Assembly: GCA_050946115.1 (NCBI GenBank)
Contig: JBMNUF010000022.1
Span: forward strand, 1-43,634
Reading direction: 5' to 3'
DNA from: CAYFRC01 sp050946115
GTDB taxonomy: Bacteria; Bacillota; Clostridia; Christensenellales; Aristaeellaceae
DNA length: 43,634 nt
A model generated the notes under the pieces. It did no database searches and was not told the origin of the DNA. It saw only the letters and a program-made list of their open reading frames with translations. The translations under genes and the position numbers were made by a program. Numbering within the stretch: position 1 is the stretch's first letter; the number at the start of each line of letters is the position of its first letter. This document shows, piece by piece, positions 21,581-29,389 of the stretch.

Positions 21581-22802
21581 CTTCGATTCCTCCGCGCAAC
21601 AGATTTTCGATTTGCATATCGCGATCCGCGCCGTCCATATCGACGGAGATATCCGCGAATTCCCTGTAGAGTGGCTCCCGTTCGGCGTAGAGCGCGGCGG
21701 GCGTCTTTTTTTGCGAGAGCGGGCGATTGTCGATCGGAAGGTTTTCAACATTGCGCCGAAGCCAAACGATGGCGCCGTTTTGGCGGAGCGAGGCGTAGTT
21801 CTCGCGGCGCGTCACGACACCGCCGCCCGTCGCGATGACGCAGCCGGAGAGTTTTCCGATGTCCTTCAACACCGCGCATTCCGCGTCGCGAAAGGCGGCT
21901 TCCCCTTTTTGGAGGATCATTTCCGAAGGCGTCATGCCGTGTTTTTTATAAATCTCTTCGTCAGAATCGAGTACTTTGCGCCCCGTCTTTTGCCCGATTT
22001 CCTTTGCGAGGGTGCTTTTGCCGCAGCCCGGCATGCCGATGAGGACGATGTTCCTAAGCGATTGAGAGAGCGTTTCGTAGATGCGCCCGATTTCTTCATC
22101 CGCGATGGCGCGCCCCGTGAAAAGCTCCGCGCTGCGCTTTGCCTGCGCCACGAGCATATATAGGCCGTTTGCGGTCGGGATGCCTTTTTCTTCCGCCTGC
22201 AGGAGCAGCTTTGTGCGCAGGGGATTGTAGATGAGGTCGATCACGCCCCGACAATGGGGGAAATCTTCCAGATCGACGGCGGCTTCGCCGTTGTTCGGAT
22301 ACATGCCGAGCGGCGTCGTATTGACGATGTATTTTGTATATCTGAAGGGGGAAAGGGTTTGGTAGGTGATTTCACCGCGCCTGCTGACGACGATGGGCTT
22401 GCAGCCGAAGGATTTCAGCGCGGCGCACACGGCGGCGGACGCGCCGCCGCTCCCCAAGACGAGCACATCCTCTCCCGCGGCGGGGATGGCGAAGCGACGC
22501 ACCGTCTCCGCAAAGCCGTATACGTCGGTATTGTCGCCGTACAGCTTTCCGTTTCGCCTGACGACGGTGTTGACGCACCCCGTCAGCGCGGCATCGGGGC
22601 CTACTTCGTCCATATAGGGGAAGACGGCCTTTTTGTAGGGGATGGTCACGTTGAGCCCGTCCCACGCGCCGCATTTCAGGAAGGACGGGATGTCTGAGGC
22701 GGCCATCTCATACAGACTGTATGCGTACTCCCCGAGCATGCGGTGGATCTGCGGCGAATGGCTGTGCGCAAGCACTTCCCCCAAGAGGCCGTATTGCGGC
22801 AT
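21561..22802 (-). CDS. aroEK: Fused shikimate dehydrogenase - shikimate kinase
   Basis: A 413-residue bifunctional protein. Residues 1 to about 250 are AroE (SHSPQIHRMLG, NVTIPYKKAV with the catalytic Lys, GCVNTVV, YGDNTDVYGF, LVLGSGGASAAVCAAL, NTTPLGMYP). From about 255 to the end is AroK (IVLIGMPGCGKSTLAKE, DSDEEIYKKHG, EAAFRDAE, IATGGGVVTR, DNRPLS). Together they convert 3-dehydroshikimate to shikimate-3-phosphate. AroE and AroK are usually separate polypeptides; fusing them puts consecutive steps on one chain. aroQ overlaps its 3' end, giving three consecutive pathway steps in one transcript. Confidence 0.94.
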   Translation of the reverse strand: MPQYGLLGEVLAHSHSPQIHRMLGEYAYSLYEMAASDIPSFLKCGAWDGLNVTIPYKKAVFPYMDEVGPDAALTGCVNTVVRRNGKLYGDNTDVYGFAETVRRFAIPAAGEDVLVLGSGGASAAVCAALKSFGCKPIVVSRRGEITYQTLSPFRYTKYIVNTTPLGMYPNNGEAAVDLEDFPHCRGVIDLIYNPLRTKLLLQAEEKGIPTANGLYMLVAQAKRSAELFTGRAIADEEIGRIYETLSQSLRNIVLIGMPGCGKSTLAKEIGQKTGRKVLDSDEEIYKKHGMTPSEMILQKGEAAFRDAECAVLKDIGKLSGCVIATGGGVVTRRENYASLRQNGAIVWLRRNVENLPIDNRPLSQKKTPAALYAEREPLYREFADISVDMDGADRDMQIENLLRGGIEDESARH

Positions 22803-23048
22803 ATCAATGCACCTCGCTGTAGCTTCCGAGACACCGGAAGTACTTATATGAATTCGGTATCCTCTCCCGGAACGGAGCGCCGAAAGGTGGCTCCTGCGGT
22901 TCGCGCCGGGGTACTCTTGCAGGAGAGCGTATACAACATGAAGCGGAACGACGCCGTACCCACAAACCCCGCTTCGTCGGCGGAAAAGAGGGCTTCAAGG
23001 GGATCGCGAACAAGTTTGGCTATGCACCGTTCTTTTGCTATTATTCGC

Positions 23049-23077
23049 AGTATATCCTTGCGCAGACGGTTTGTCAA
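23049..23077 (-). promoter_or_regulatory. SigmaA promoter of the aroEK-aroQ operon
   Basis: On the minus strand: TTGACA (23072-23077), 17-base spacer, TATACT (23049-23054). It leaves a leader of about 240 bases before the aroEK ATG at 22802. The leader contains a GAAA-capped hairpin region (around 22875-22895) but no motif I can assign to a known riboswitch. The ISL3 element sits less than 15 bases upstream of the -35 box, leaving the promoter intact. Confidence 0.75.
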
Positions 23078-23094
23078 GCGGGCGCGCTGCGTGG

Positions 23095-23117
23095 GTTCTT
23101 CTCTCATTACCGTGAAA
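23095..23117 (+). repeat. Left terminal inverted repeat of the ISL3 element
   Basis: Begins GTTCTTCTCTC and contains ACCGTGAAA. It matches the right end in 18 of 23 positions when that is read on the opposite strand. It lies directly beyond the transposase stop codon. Confidence 0.7.
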
Positions 23118-23119
23118 AG

Positions 23120-24367
23120 TCACTCAAAGAGCGGGATGCAGTCCGGTTTGAGCCTTCCGACCAGAAGCATGATCATACAGCGAAATCCCTCGTAAGTCCG
23201 AAAGCCCCGTGCCTTCCGCTTCGCGGCTTGGATCAGGCTGTTCAGGCCCTCTGAAACAGCATTGGTCAGTCGGGCGGCAAAATAGTTCAGAATCTCCCAT
23301 TCGTTCTCCTTGAGCGTCTGTGCCGCTACTTTCATCGGCTCCAAACGACTTCTACGCATCCAACGGCAAAGCTTGTCAAAATAGGTTTTTCCTTCGGCGA
23401 TCGTCTTTGCACTATACATCTCGTCCAGACTCTGTACCATTCGGAATGCACGACCGGTCTTCGGGTACGCTTTGCTCAATGTGTCCATCTTCGCACGCTG
23501 TTCCTCTGTCATTCGCGCCTCCGGAATCATCAGTAGCTTGCGTCCGGCGTCCCGACGCTTCGCTTGACGCCCCTGTTCTTCTATGCGCACCTTGTTCAGG
23601 GCATCAAGCAATAGCTTCTTCACATGAAACTTGTCAATCGTCCGTTTGGCATTTGGAAAACACACGCTCACGCCCGATTTATACGCTCCCGACATATCAC
23701 ATGTCACGCGTTCGATCTCCGAGCTGTCACCTTTATGCGCATCCAAATATGTCGAAAAACGTTCCACTGTCGTAGCGTCTCGCCCTTCCTCAACATCAAT
23801 TACTTTGTGAGAAGCTCCGTCTATTATCACCGTTACATAGCTCTGTCCACGCTTGAACGATGTTTCGTCGATGTGTAGCATCTTGACATCGCTCAAGTTC
23901 TGCCTCTCTTCGGCGTGGCTGACCCAGTACCGCATGATGTGCGTCAGTGCCGTTCCGCTTATCCTCAACACCTTGCGCGCTTCGTTCACCGTCATTGCAC
24001 TCAATAGCAGCATCGCATAGCTTTCGAACAGCATCGTGAAGCGACTGCCCTTCCTTGCCCACGGTGCGGTCACGACGTGGATATTGTGCGTTTCGCACTC
24101 CACGCGTGGTCGCCTACAGTGCACATAACATGGAAAAAACACCACGTCTCCGTGCCGCCACACGCATTCTTCTTCATCGTCATAACGCTTGCACATGGCT
24201 CCGCAAATCGGACACGCATATTTCGCTGTCTTTCGCGCACTGACGTATATGTGCACTGCACGTTCCTGTCCATTAAATTCCGCTCGTTCGATCCTCCATG
24301 GCTCTTTCAAACCCAAGGACTGCGCAAACATTTCCGCGCTATTCGCAAAGCTCTCCACTGTCATCAC
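23120..24367 (-). CDS. ISL3-family transposase
   Basis: A 415-residue DDE transposase. An N-terminal zinc-finger region (CPICGAMCKRY, then CHCRRPRVEC-type cysteines) is followed by a helix-turn-helix part and the catalytic domain. VKMLHIDETSFKRGQSYVTV carries the first Asp, RVTCDMSGAYKSGV the second, and LTNAVSEGLNSLIQAAKRKARG the final Glu and the family C-terminal signature. The length is normal and no frameshift is seen, so it could be active. It fills nearly the whole element between the inverted repeats. Confidence 0.93.
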   Translation of the reverse strand: MMTVESFANSAEMFAQSLGLKEPWRIERAEFNGQERAVHIYVSARKTAKYACPICGAMCKRYDDEEECVWRHGDVVFFPCYVHCRRPRVECETHNIHVVTAPWARKGSRFTMLFESYAMLLLSAMTVNEARKVLRISGTALTHIMRYWVSHAEERQNLSDVKMLHIDETSFKRGQSYVTVIIDGASHKVIDVEEGRDATTVERFSTYLDAHKGDSSEIERVTCDMSGAYKSGVSVCFPNAKRTIDKFHVKKLLLDALNKVRIEEQGRQAKRRDAGRKLLMIPEARMTEEQRAKMDTLSKAYPKTGRAFRMVQSLDEMYSAKTIAEGKTYFDKLCRWMRRSRLEPMKVAAQTLKENEWEILNYFAARLTNAVSEGLNSLIQAAKRKARGFRTYEGFRCMIMLLVGRLKPDCIPLFE

Positions 24368-24385
24368 CCTTCACTATTTTACCAC

Positions 24386-24408
24386 TTTCACGGTTTTAAG
24401 TGAAGAGC
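24386..24408 (-). repeat. Right terminal inverted repeat of the ISL3 element
   Basis: Read inward on the minus strand it begins GCTCTTCACTT and contains ACCGTGAAA, matching the left end. It lies upstream of the transposase start. Confidence 0.7.
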
Positions 24409-24484
24409 GCGCTGCGCGGCTTGCGTTATGATTTACACATTCGGACAAGGGAACCATTTTGCGCGCATCCCGTCAGAATAGAAG

Positions 24485-24502
24485 GCGGCGGAAAACCGCC
24501 GC
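24485..24502 (+). other. 5' hairpin just before the secreted-protein gene
   Basis: A perfect 7-bp stem GCGGCGG/CCGCCGC with an AAAA loop, ending 6 bases before the AAAGGAG site of the 24526 gene. It is not followed by Ts. It might affect mRNA stability or translation, or block incoming transcription. Confidence 0.45.
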
Positions 24503-24525
24503 AAAAGAAAAGGAGTGAACCCGAA

Positions 24526-25083
24526 ATGAAAAAATCTATGCCCATGATGATCGTCTGTTTTATGATGTTCGCGCTTCTGGCGCTCGGCGGCATTTCCGCC
24601 GGTGCGCAGGAAATCGAAGACGCGCGGCTCGAGGGATTTGTGCTGCACAGCGAAGAGGAAATGATCCTGCTCGACACGCAGGAATACGGCGAGATTCAGG
24701 TCAACGTGGACGAGAACACCGCGTTTGAAGGCATCGACCCAATGCCCGAGGAGAACGCGTATCTGTACATCACCTACGACGGCAACATGAGCGCCTCCCT
24801 CCCCGGCCAGATTTACGCCCAAAAGGTCGAGGCGTTTGTGATTTCCGGCGAAGTGCTGGACGCTGCGGAAGGGTATTTGCGCATTGCAGAAGACGACACG
24901 GCCGAAGAAGTGATCGTGCTCCTGCCCGAGGGCGCGGAACTGCCGATTGTCGGCTTGCGTATTCGCGCATATACCGACGGAATGATGGCGCTGTCGCTTC
25001 CGCCGCAGGTGAACGCTCTGAGCATCTGCGCGGCGGAACCCACCTGTATAGAGGGCGAAACGTTCGCGATGTGCATCGATTGA
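24526..25083 (+). CDS. Small secreted protein of unknown function
   Basis: A 185-residue protein with a clear signal peptide (MKKSMPMMIVCFMMFALLAL..., cleavage near SAGA-QE). The mature part is acidic and beta-rich. It resembles small OB-like domains seen in secreted Clostridial proteins: LEGFVLHSEEEMILLDTQEYGEIQVNVDEN followed by YLYITYDGNMSASLPGQIYA, then a second similar half (VISGEVLDAA, YTDGMMALSLPPQVNA). The two halves look like an internal duplication ending in S-LPPQ/S-LPGQ. Two C-terminal Cys pairs (ICAAEPTC) may form a disulphide. The start is set by AAAGGAG and the signal peptide, although the frame is open further upstream. The ISL3 element has separated it from its original upstream region. 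Confidence 0.8.
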   Translation: MKKSMPMMIVCFMMFALLALGGISAGAQEIEDARLEGFVLHSEEEMILLDTQEYGEIQVNVDENTAFEGIDPMPEENAYLYITYDGNMSASLPGQIYAQKVEAFVISGEVLDAAEGYLRIAEDDTAEEVIVLLPEGAELPIVGLRIRAYTDGMMALSLPPQVNALSICAAEPTCIEGETFAMCID

Positions 25084-25107
25084 CATAGAAACTTAATCAT
25101 TTCTTTC

Positions 25108-25137
25108 TTGACAGGGCAAGGGCTTGCGCGATATACT
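25108..25137 (+). promoter_or_regulatory. Promoter of the rplM-rpsI operon
   Basis: TTGACA at 25108-25113, an 18-base spacer and TATACT at 25132-25137. Transcription would start near 25144, immediately before the structured leader. Confidence 0.75.
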
Positions 25138-25144
25138 TATTGGT

Positions 25145-25246
25145 GCTCGATGGAATCACTAGCCCCGAGTCCATCGAATCAGGCATGCCGCGCCTGACCT
25201 CGCGGGATGCACGAAGTTTGAACCAACGACAGGGGAGGGTATTCCG
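25145..25246 (+). ncRNA. Structured leader of rplM (L13-leader type)
   Basis: About 100 bases between the promoter and the rplM GTG fold into at least two stems: CGATGGA/TCCATCG (25148-25154, 25170-25176) and TCAGGC/GCCTGA (25179-25184, 25192-25197). Leaders upstream of rplM in Firmicutes are known as L13 leaders and are thought to give feedback control by the ribosomal protein. The assignment here rests on position and structure, not on a covariance match. Confidence 0.55.
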
Positions 25247-25678
25247 GTGAGCAGTTATGTCGCCAAAGCAAGCACCGTAGAGCGGAAATGGTACGTTATC
25301 GACGCGGAAGGCCAGGTGCTGGGTCGCCTCGCGACGCAGGTCGCCACGATTCTCCGCGGTAAGCATAAGCCCACGTTCACGCCCCATGTGGATACGGGCG
25401 ATTTCGTCGTCATCATCAATGCGGACAAGATCCGCCTGACGGGCAAGAAGCTCGATCAGAAGATTTACTATCGTCACACCGGCTATCCGGGCGGCCTCAA
25501 GAAGACCACCGCGCGCAGGATGTTGGAGACCAAGCCGGTCTTCATGTTCCGCGAAGCGGTTCGGGGAATGCTCCCGAAGGGCCCGCTCGGCTACAAGATG
25601 CTCAAGAAGCTGCGCGTATACGCCGGACCCGAGCACGACCAGGCTGCGCAGAAGCCCGAAGTGCTCGAGGTCAAATAA
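25247..25678 (+). CDS. rplM: Ribosomal protein L13
   Basis: A 143-residue L13, an early-assembling protein of the 50S subunit. Typical blocks: KWYVIDAEGQVLGRLAT, RGKHKPTFTPHVDTGDFVV, YYRHTGYPGGLK, REAVRGMLPKGPLGYKM. The GTG start follows GGGGAGGG. It is cotranscribed with rpsI 17 bases downstream, the standard arrangement. Confidence 0.98.
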   Translation: MSSYVAKASTVERKWYVIDAEGQVLGRLATQVATILRGKHKPTFTPHVDTGDFVVIINADKIRLTGKKLDQKIYYRHTGYPGGLKKTTARRMLETKPVFMFREAVRGMLPKGPLGYKMLKKLRVYAGPEHDQAAQKPEVLEVK

Positions 25679-25695
25679 AGGGAGGAGGATGAAAC

Positions 25696-26088
25696 ATGTC
25701 TGAGGTTTGCTACAGTGCCGTTGGCAGGAGAAAAAAGGCGATCGCTCGCGTGCGTCTGCTCCCCGGCGAAGGTCGTATCACCATCAACAAGCGCGACATC
25801 GAGGAGTACTTTGGCCTTGAGACGCTCAAGACCATCGTGCGCGCCCCGCTGACGCTGACCGATACGCTCGGTCGTTTCGACATCATAATCACCGTCACCG
25901 GCGGCGGATACACCGGTCAGGCGGGCGCCGCGAGGCACGGAATCTCCCGCGCCCTCGTCAAGGCGGATCAGGACCTGAAGGACGCCATCAAAAAGGCGGG
26001 CTTCCTCACGCGCGACCCGCGCATGAAGGAACGCAAAAAGTACGGCCTCAAAGCCGCGCGCCGCGCGCCCCAGTTCTCCAAGAGATAA
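25696..26088 (+). CDS. rpsI: Ribosomal protein S9
   Basis: A 130-residue S9, a 30S subunit protein whose C-terminal tail reaches the P-site tRNA. YSAVGRRKKAIARVRL, VTGGGYTGQAGAARHGISRAL and the C-terminus RRAPQFSKR are diagnostic. GGGAGGAGG lies before the ATG. A strong terminator follows. Confidence 0.98.
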   Translation: MSEVCYSAVGRRKKAIARVRLLPGEGRITINKRDIEEYFGLETLKTIVRAPLTLTDTLGRFDIIITVTGGGYTGQAGAARHGISRALVKADQDLKDAIKKAGFLTRDPRMKERKKYGLKAARRAPQFSKR

Positions 26089-26106
26089 CAACCCACTCGC
26101 ACAAAT

Positions 26107-26148
26107 GCCCGTATGCCAAGGCGTTTCGCCCCGGTTACGGGCTTTTTT
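26107..26148 (+). terminator. Rho-independent terminator of rplM-rpsI
   Basis: GCCCGTA (26107-26113) pairs with TACGGGC (26136-26142), extended by an inner GCC/GGT, and is followed by six Ts (26143-26148). Confidence 0.88.
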
Positions 26149-26230
26149 GATGCTCCGAATCGGATGTAAATCAACAATGAATCGGCGGGCGAACGGAAAA
26201 CGGATGTTGCGCCTTTGGCATTTACAGGCG

Positions 26231-29200
26231 CTACTGCGGCATTTCGATATCGAATCCACCGCTCAGAATGAAATCGCGAAGCAGCTTGTCTGTTTTCATG
26301 GAGACTTTCGGGGGGATGACCTTGGCGCCTTCGATCTTCTCAAAGTATTCCTTCGCCTTTTTCTTATCGACGGTAGCCTTCAACGCATCAAACCGTCCGA
26401 ACTCATTGATATTTGCATCCTCAACCTTAAGCGCCATCATGCCGCGAAGCTTGCTTTCATCGAGTCCGAGCGCGACGGCGACCCTGTGAATCTGGTCATC
26501 CTTCGCTCTGGACATATATTCTGTTATGTAGTCGCGAAGGGTCTTTCCCTCTTCGGGAACGACGTCGCCGCGCTGCATATCGTGAAGAAAGATATTGGCA
26601 TACTTCTGCTCATACTGCGACAGCGTGGCAAACGTCTTATGCAGCTCATCCTCGGCTTGTTTGATCAGTTCGGCGGATGCGCCTTTTTGGTGGAGTAGCT
26701 TCAGATATTTCTCAAAACGCGAGTTCATGTAGTCGGCATCGATCACATCGGTATCGATTGCAGTAAGATAGCCGTCGATATCATACGGCAAATCGTCGCT
26801 GCCCCCGTCGCCGCTGCCGGACAGCTCTTTGTATCGCAGCGCGAGGACCAGATAGGTTTTTTCATCTAACACCACCTCAATCGTGTACTTCTCACAGGTA
26901 TCGGGATGGGCAAAGTCATAGGATAGCCTGTTCCAGAAGAACCCCTGAACCTTCGCCGCCTCGAGGAAACTGTTCAGGCTCGAAAAGAGCTCTGCGAACT
27001 TCTTCTTTTCGGCAATCTCATCCGGCAACCGCGAAAAATCCGCCACGCCGGCATTTTCAAACAAGGCTTTGATTTCGCCATACAATAGATTGATTTTCTC
27101 GAGGTTTTCGATCAGGCGCTCGGCGAATAGGCCATAGGGCTTTTCGCCCGAATATAGATTGAACGCCTCTTCGATATACTTCTCTATGGTATGCGGCCTT
27201 CTGTAATAGCGAATGGTGCCGAACGGCTTTTCCGGGCCGAAAAGGCGATTGGTGCGGGAAAAAGCCTGAATAATGTTCTCGTACCGCAGCATTTTATCCA
27301 TATAGAGGGTATTGATCCACTTGGAGTCAAACCCGGTGAGCATTTGATCGACGACGATAAGCAAATCAATCTGCTTTTCAGGCTCTCGTTCGATGCGCTC
27401 ATACGGCCTTTTGTGCGCCAGCCTCGCGGCGATATCCCTTTTCATCTTTGCAAAGGTGGGAATGGAAAAATCCTGGCCGTACCTTGCGTTATAATCTACG
27501 ATGATTTCCGAAAGCCCATCCTCCTTGGTGATGGCATTTTCGTTGTTGTCGATATTGGGATCAAAGAGCGCGGCAATCTTTAGCTGCGGGGCGGCGGCTT
27601 TCAGCAGGCGATAATATCGGATTGCCTCTTGAATGCTTCCCGTTGCAAAAATGGCGTGGAACTTGCCGTTGCGGCTCAGGACCAGCCAATTTTCAAGGAT
27701 GTCTCGGACGACCATTTTCTGATGCTCGTCACAGGTATATTGGCTGTTGGGCAAGTAATCCTCGATGCCCTTGATGTAATTGCCTTCGGCATCCTTCCCG
27801 CCCGCCATCGGAAGATCCATGTACGCATAGAATGCCTTGCTCTTTGCCGGGTCGGCAATTGCCTCGGCGACGGTGGCGGCCTTTGCTTTCTCAAGGGCAA
27901 CGGCTTCGCGCAGGTCCTTATCTTTGTATGTCAAAACTTTGTACGGGTCAAACCCGAGCACGTTTTTATCCCGTATGCCGTCTGCAATGCTGTATCTGTG
28001 CAGTTCGTCGCCAAACACCGTTGCCGTGGTGTTCATCTTTTTTTCGTTTTCGGGGTGAATGGGCGTTCCCGTAAAGCCAAAGAACAACGCATCCGGGAAG
28101 GTGCGCTTGATGGTGAGCAGCATTTCGCCAAATGTGGAGCGATGGCATTCATCCACTATAATGACAATGCGCTTTGCGTTCATGCGCTCTATATCCGCCG
28201 CGTTCAGCCCTCCGTCCGCCTCGTCCTTGATGTTGCTCATCTTCTGGATGGAGGTTACGATCAGCGTATCGGAGGGGTCGCTGCTCTTGAGTTTATTCAC
28301 GAGCACGCCCGTGTTCTCGGTCGCCTGCACGGCCTCGTTTTCGTCGGCAAACCCGCGATATTCCTTCAGGCTCTGCGTGCCGAGCTCTATGCGGTCCATG
28401 AGGAAGATCACCTTATCGGCGTCTTTGGATGACGCGATGAGCTGCGCGGATTTGAAGGATGTCATCGTCTTGCCCGATCCCGTCGTGTGCCATATATACC
28501 CGCCGCGCTGGCTTGTATCCTGCCGGTTGGTCTTGGACACTTTATCGGAGATTGCGTTTGCGGCATAGTACTGATAGCTGCGCATAACCTTCAAAACGCC
28601 GTCGGAATCGTCCGCAACGGTATAAAACCCGATGAGCTGATGCGCCATGGGGATGGAGAGGAGGGATGAAGACACCCGCTTCCAGTCGGTAATGGGCTCG
28701 TTGTCGAAGTCTGCCCAGCGGAAATAGTAATCGGGATTGAACCTGCCCTCGGGCCCCGGGTTCGCAAAGTACACGGCATCTTCGGGGCTCATCGCGACAA
28801 ATATCTGCACCAATGCGAACAACCCGCTGAAGATTCCCTCGGCGGCGTATTTCGCAATTTGGTTGCACGCCTGGCTGACCGGCACGCCGCTCTTCTTCAG
28901 CTCGATGTGGATGACCGGCATGCCGTTGATCAGCAGCATCAAATCGCCGCGGCGATCGTTGAGGATTTTCGATTTTGTGGGAAATATCGGCTGCTTCGCA
29001 ATTTGGTATCGGCTTTGGCCGGCGGCGATCTCGCGGCGGTCGTAGATTTTCAGGGATACCTCCTTGCCGAAGTGCCGCCCGTCTTGCGGATTGTCGCGGA
29101 CGATGGTCACGCTGCGCCCGTTGATGAAGCCGTTGAGCTTCAGCGGCGTTTTTAAGCTGCCGATTTGCTCGATGATCTGCTGCATTTCGCCGGCTGTGAG

Positions 29201-29371
29201 GGGATAGTCGTTCAGGCGGTCGATATCGCGGTTGTTTTCAAACAGGATATCCGCCCAGTTCCGAATAAGCTGCCGTTCCGTATAGTTCTTCAAAACGGCG
29301 CTTTCCCAACCCTTTTCGGAGAGGATTTTGATGAGGGCGCTTTCAAAATCGGCCTCTTTGCTGAATGCCAT
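26231..29371 (-). CDS. hsdR: Type I restriction enzyme, restriction/translocation subunit HsdR
   Basis: A 1046-residue HsdR of normal length. The nuclease core has Asp143 (RRGDLML) and IHIELKK with Glu157 and Lys159, a PD-(D/E)xK site. The superfamily-2 translocase follows: Walker A WHTTGSGKTMTSF (about 295-307), IIVDECHR, FGFTGTPI, TGFDSKWINTLYMDK and the arginine-finger region IIQAFSRTNR. The C-terminal quarter is the helical region that docks to the methylase. It starts 18 bases after the hsdS stop with AGGAG upstream. The gene is intact. Confidence 0.96.
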   Translation of the reverse strand: MAFSKEADFESALIKILSEKGWESAVLKNYTERQLIRNWADILFENNRDIDRLNDYPLTAGEMQQIIEQIGSLKTPLKLNGFINGRSVTIVRDNPQDGRHFGKEVSLKIYDRREIAAGQSRYQIAKQPIFPTKSKILNDRRGDLMLLINGMPVIHIELKKSGVPVSQACNQIAKYAAEGIFSGLFALVQIFVAMSPEDAVYFANPGPEGRFNPDYYFRWADFDNEPITDWKRVSSSLLSIPMAHQLIGFYTVADDSDGVLKVMRSYQYYAANAISDKVSKTNRQDTSQRGGYIWHTTGSGKTMTSFKSAQLIASSKDADKVIFLMDRIELGTQSLKEYRGFADENEAVQATENTGVLVNKLKSSDPSDTLIVTSIQKMSNIKDEADGGLNAADIERMNAKRIVIIVDECHRSTFGEMLLTIKRTFPDALFFGFTGTPIHPENEKKMNTTATVFGDELHRYSIADGIRDKNVLGFDPYKVLTYKDKDLREAVALEKAKAATVAEAIADPAKSKAFYAYMDLPMAGGKDAEGNYIKGIEDYLPNSQYTCDEHQKMVVRDILENWLVLSRNGKFHAIFATGSIQEAIRYYRLLKAAAPQLKIAALFDPNIDNNENAITKEDGLSEIIVDYNARYGQDFSIPTFAKMKRDIAARLAHKRPYERIEREPEKQIDLLIVVDQMLTGFDSKWINTLYMDKMLRYENIIQAFSRTNRLFGPEKPFGTIRYYRRPHTIEKYIEEAFNLYSGEKPYGLFAERLIENLEKINLLYGEIKALFENAGVADFSRLPDEIAEKKKFAELFSSLNSFLEAAKVQGFFWNRLSYDFAHPDTCEKYTIEVVLDEKTYLVLALRYKELSGSGDGGSDDLPYDIDGYLTAIDTDVIDADYMNSRFEKYLKLLHQKGASAELIKQAEDELHKTFATLSQYEQKYANIFLHDMQRGDVVPEEGKTLRDYITEYMSRAKDDQIHRVAVALGLDESKLRGMMALKVEDANINEFGRFDALKATVDKKKAKEYFEKIEGAKVIPPKVSMKTDKLLRDFILSGGFDIEMPQ

Positions 29372-29389
29372 GGGGCGCTCCTTTCTGCC

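Larger units (their letters stand above)
23092..24408 (-). mobile_element. ISL3-family insertion sequence, complete
   Basis: About 1317 bases with one transposase gene and imperfect terminal inverted repeats (23095-23117 and 24386-24408; 18 of 23 positions match). The same 10-mer GCGCGCTGCG is found at both edges (23082-23091 and 24407-24416), consistent with the 8-base target duplication typical of ISL3; the exact boundary is uncertain by 1-2 bases. It is inserted between the aroEK promoter and the secreted-protein gene at 24526. The preserved duplication suggests a fairly recent insertion. Confidence 0.85.

Noticed and set aside
22870..22920. T-box-like stretch (AAGGTGGCTCCTGCGG) on the plus strand
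   Set aside because: It points towards the transposase 3' end and no aminoacyl-tRNA or amino-acid gene follows on that strand. The rest of a T-box is not visible.
22844..23107. Minus-strand frame between the IS and aroEK
   Set aside because: The aroEK promoter boxes lie inside it, and it has no good ribosome binding site or family match. It is better read as leader DNA.
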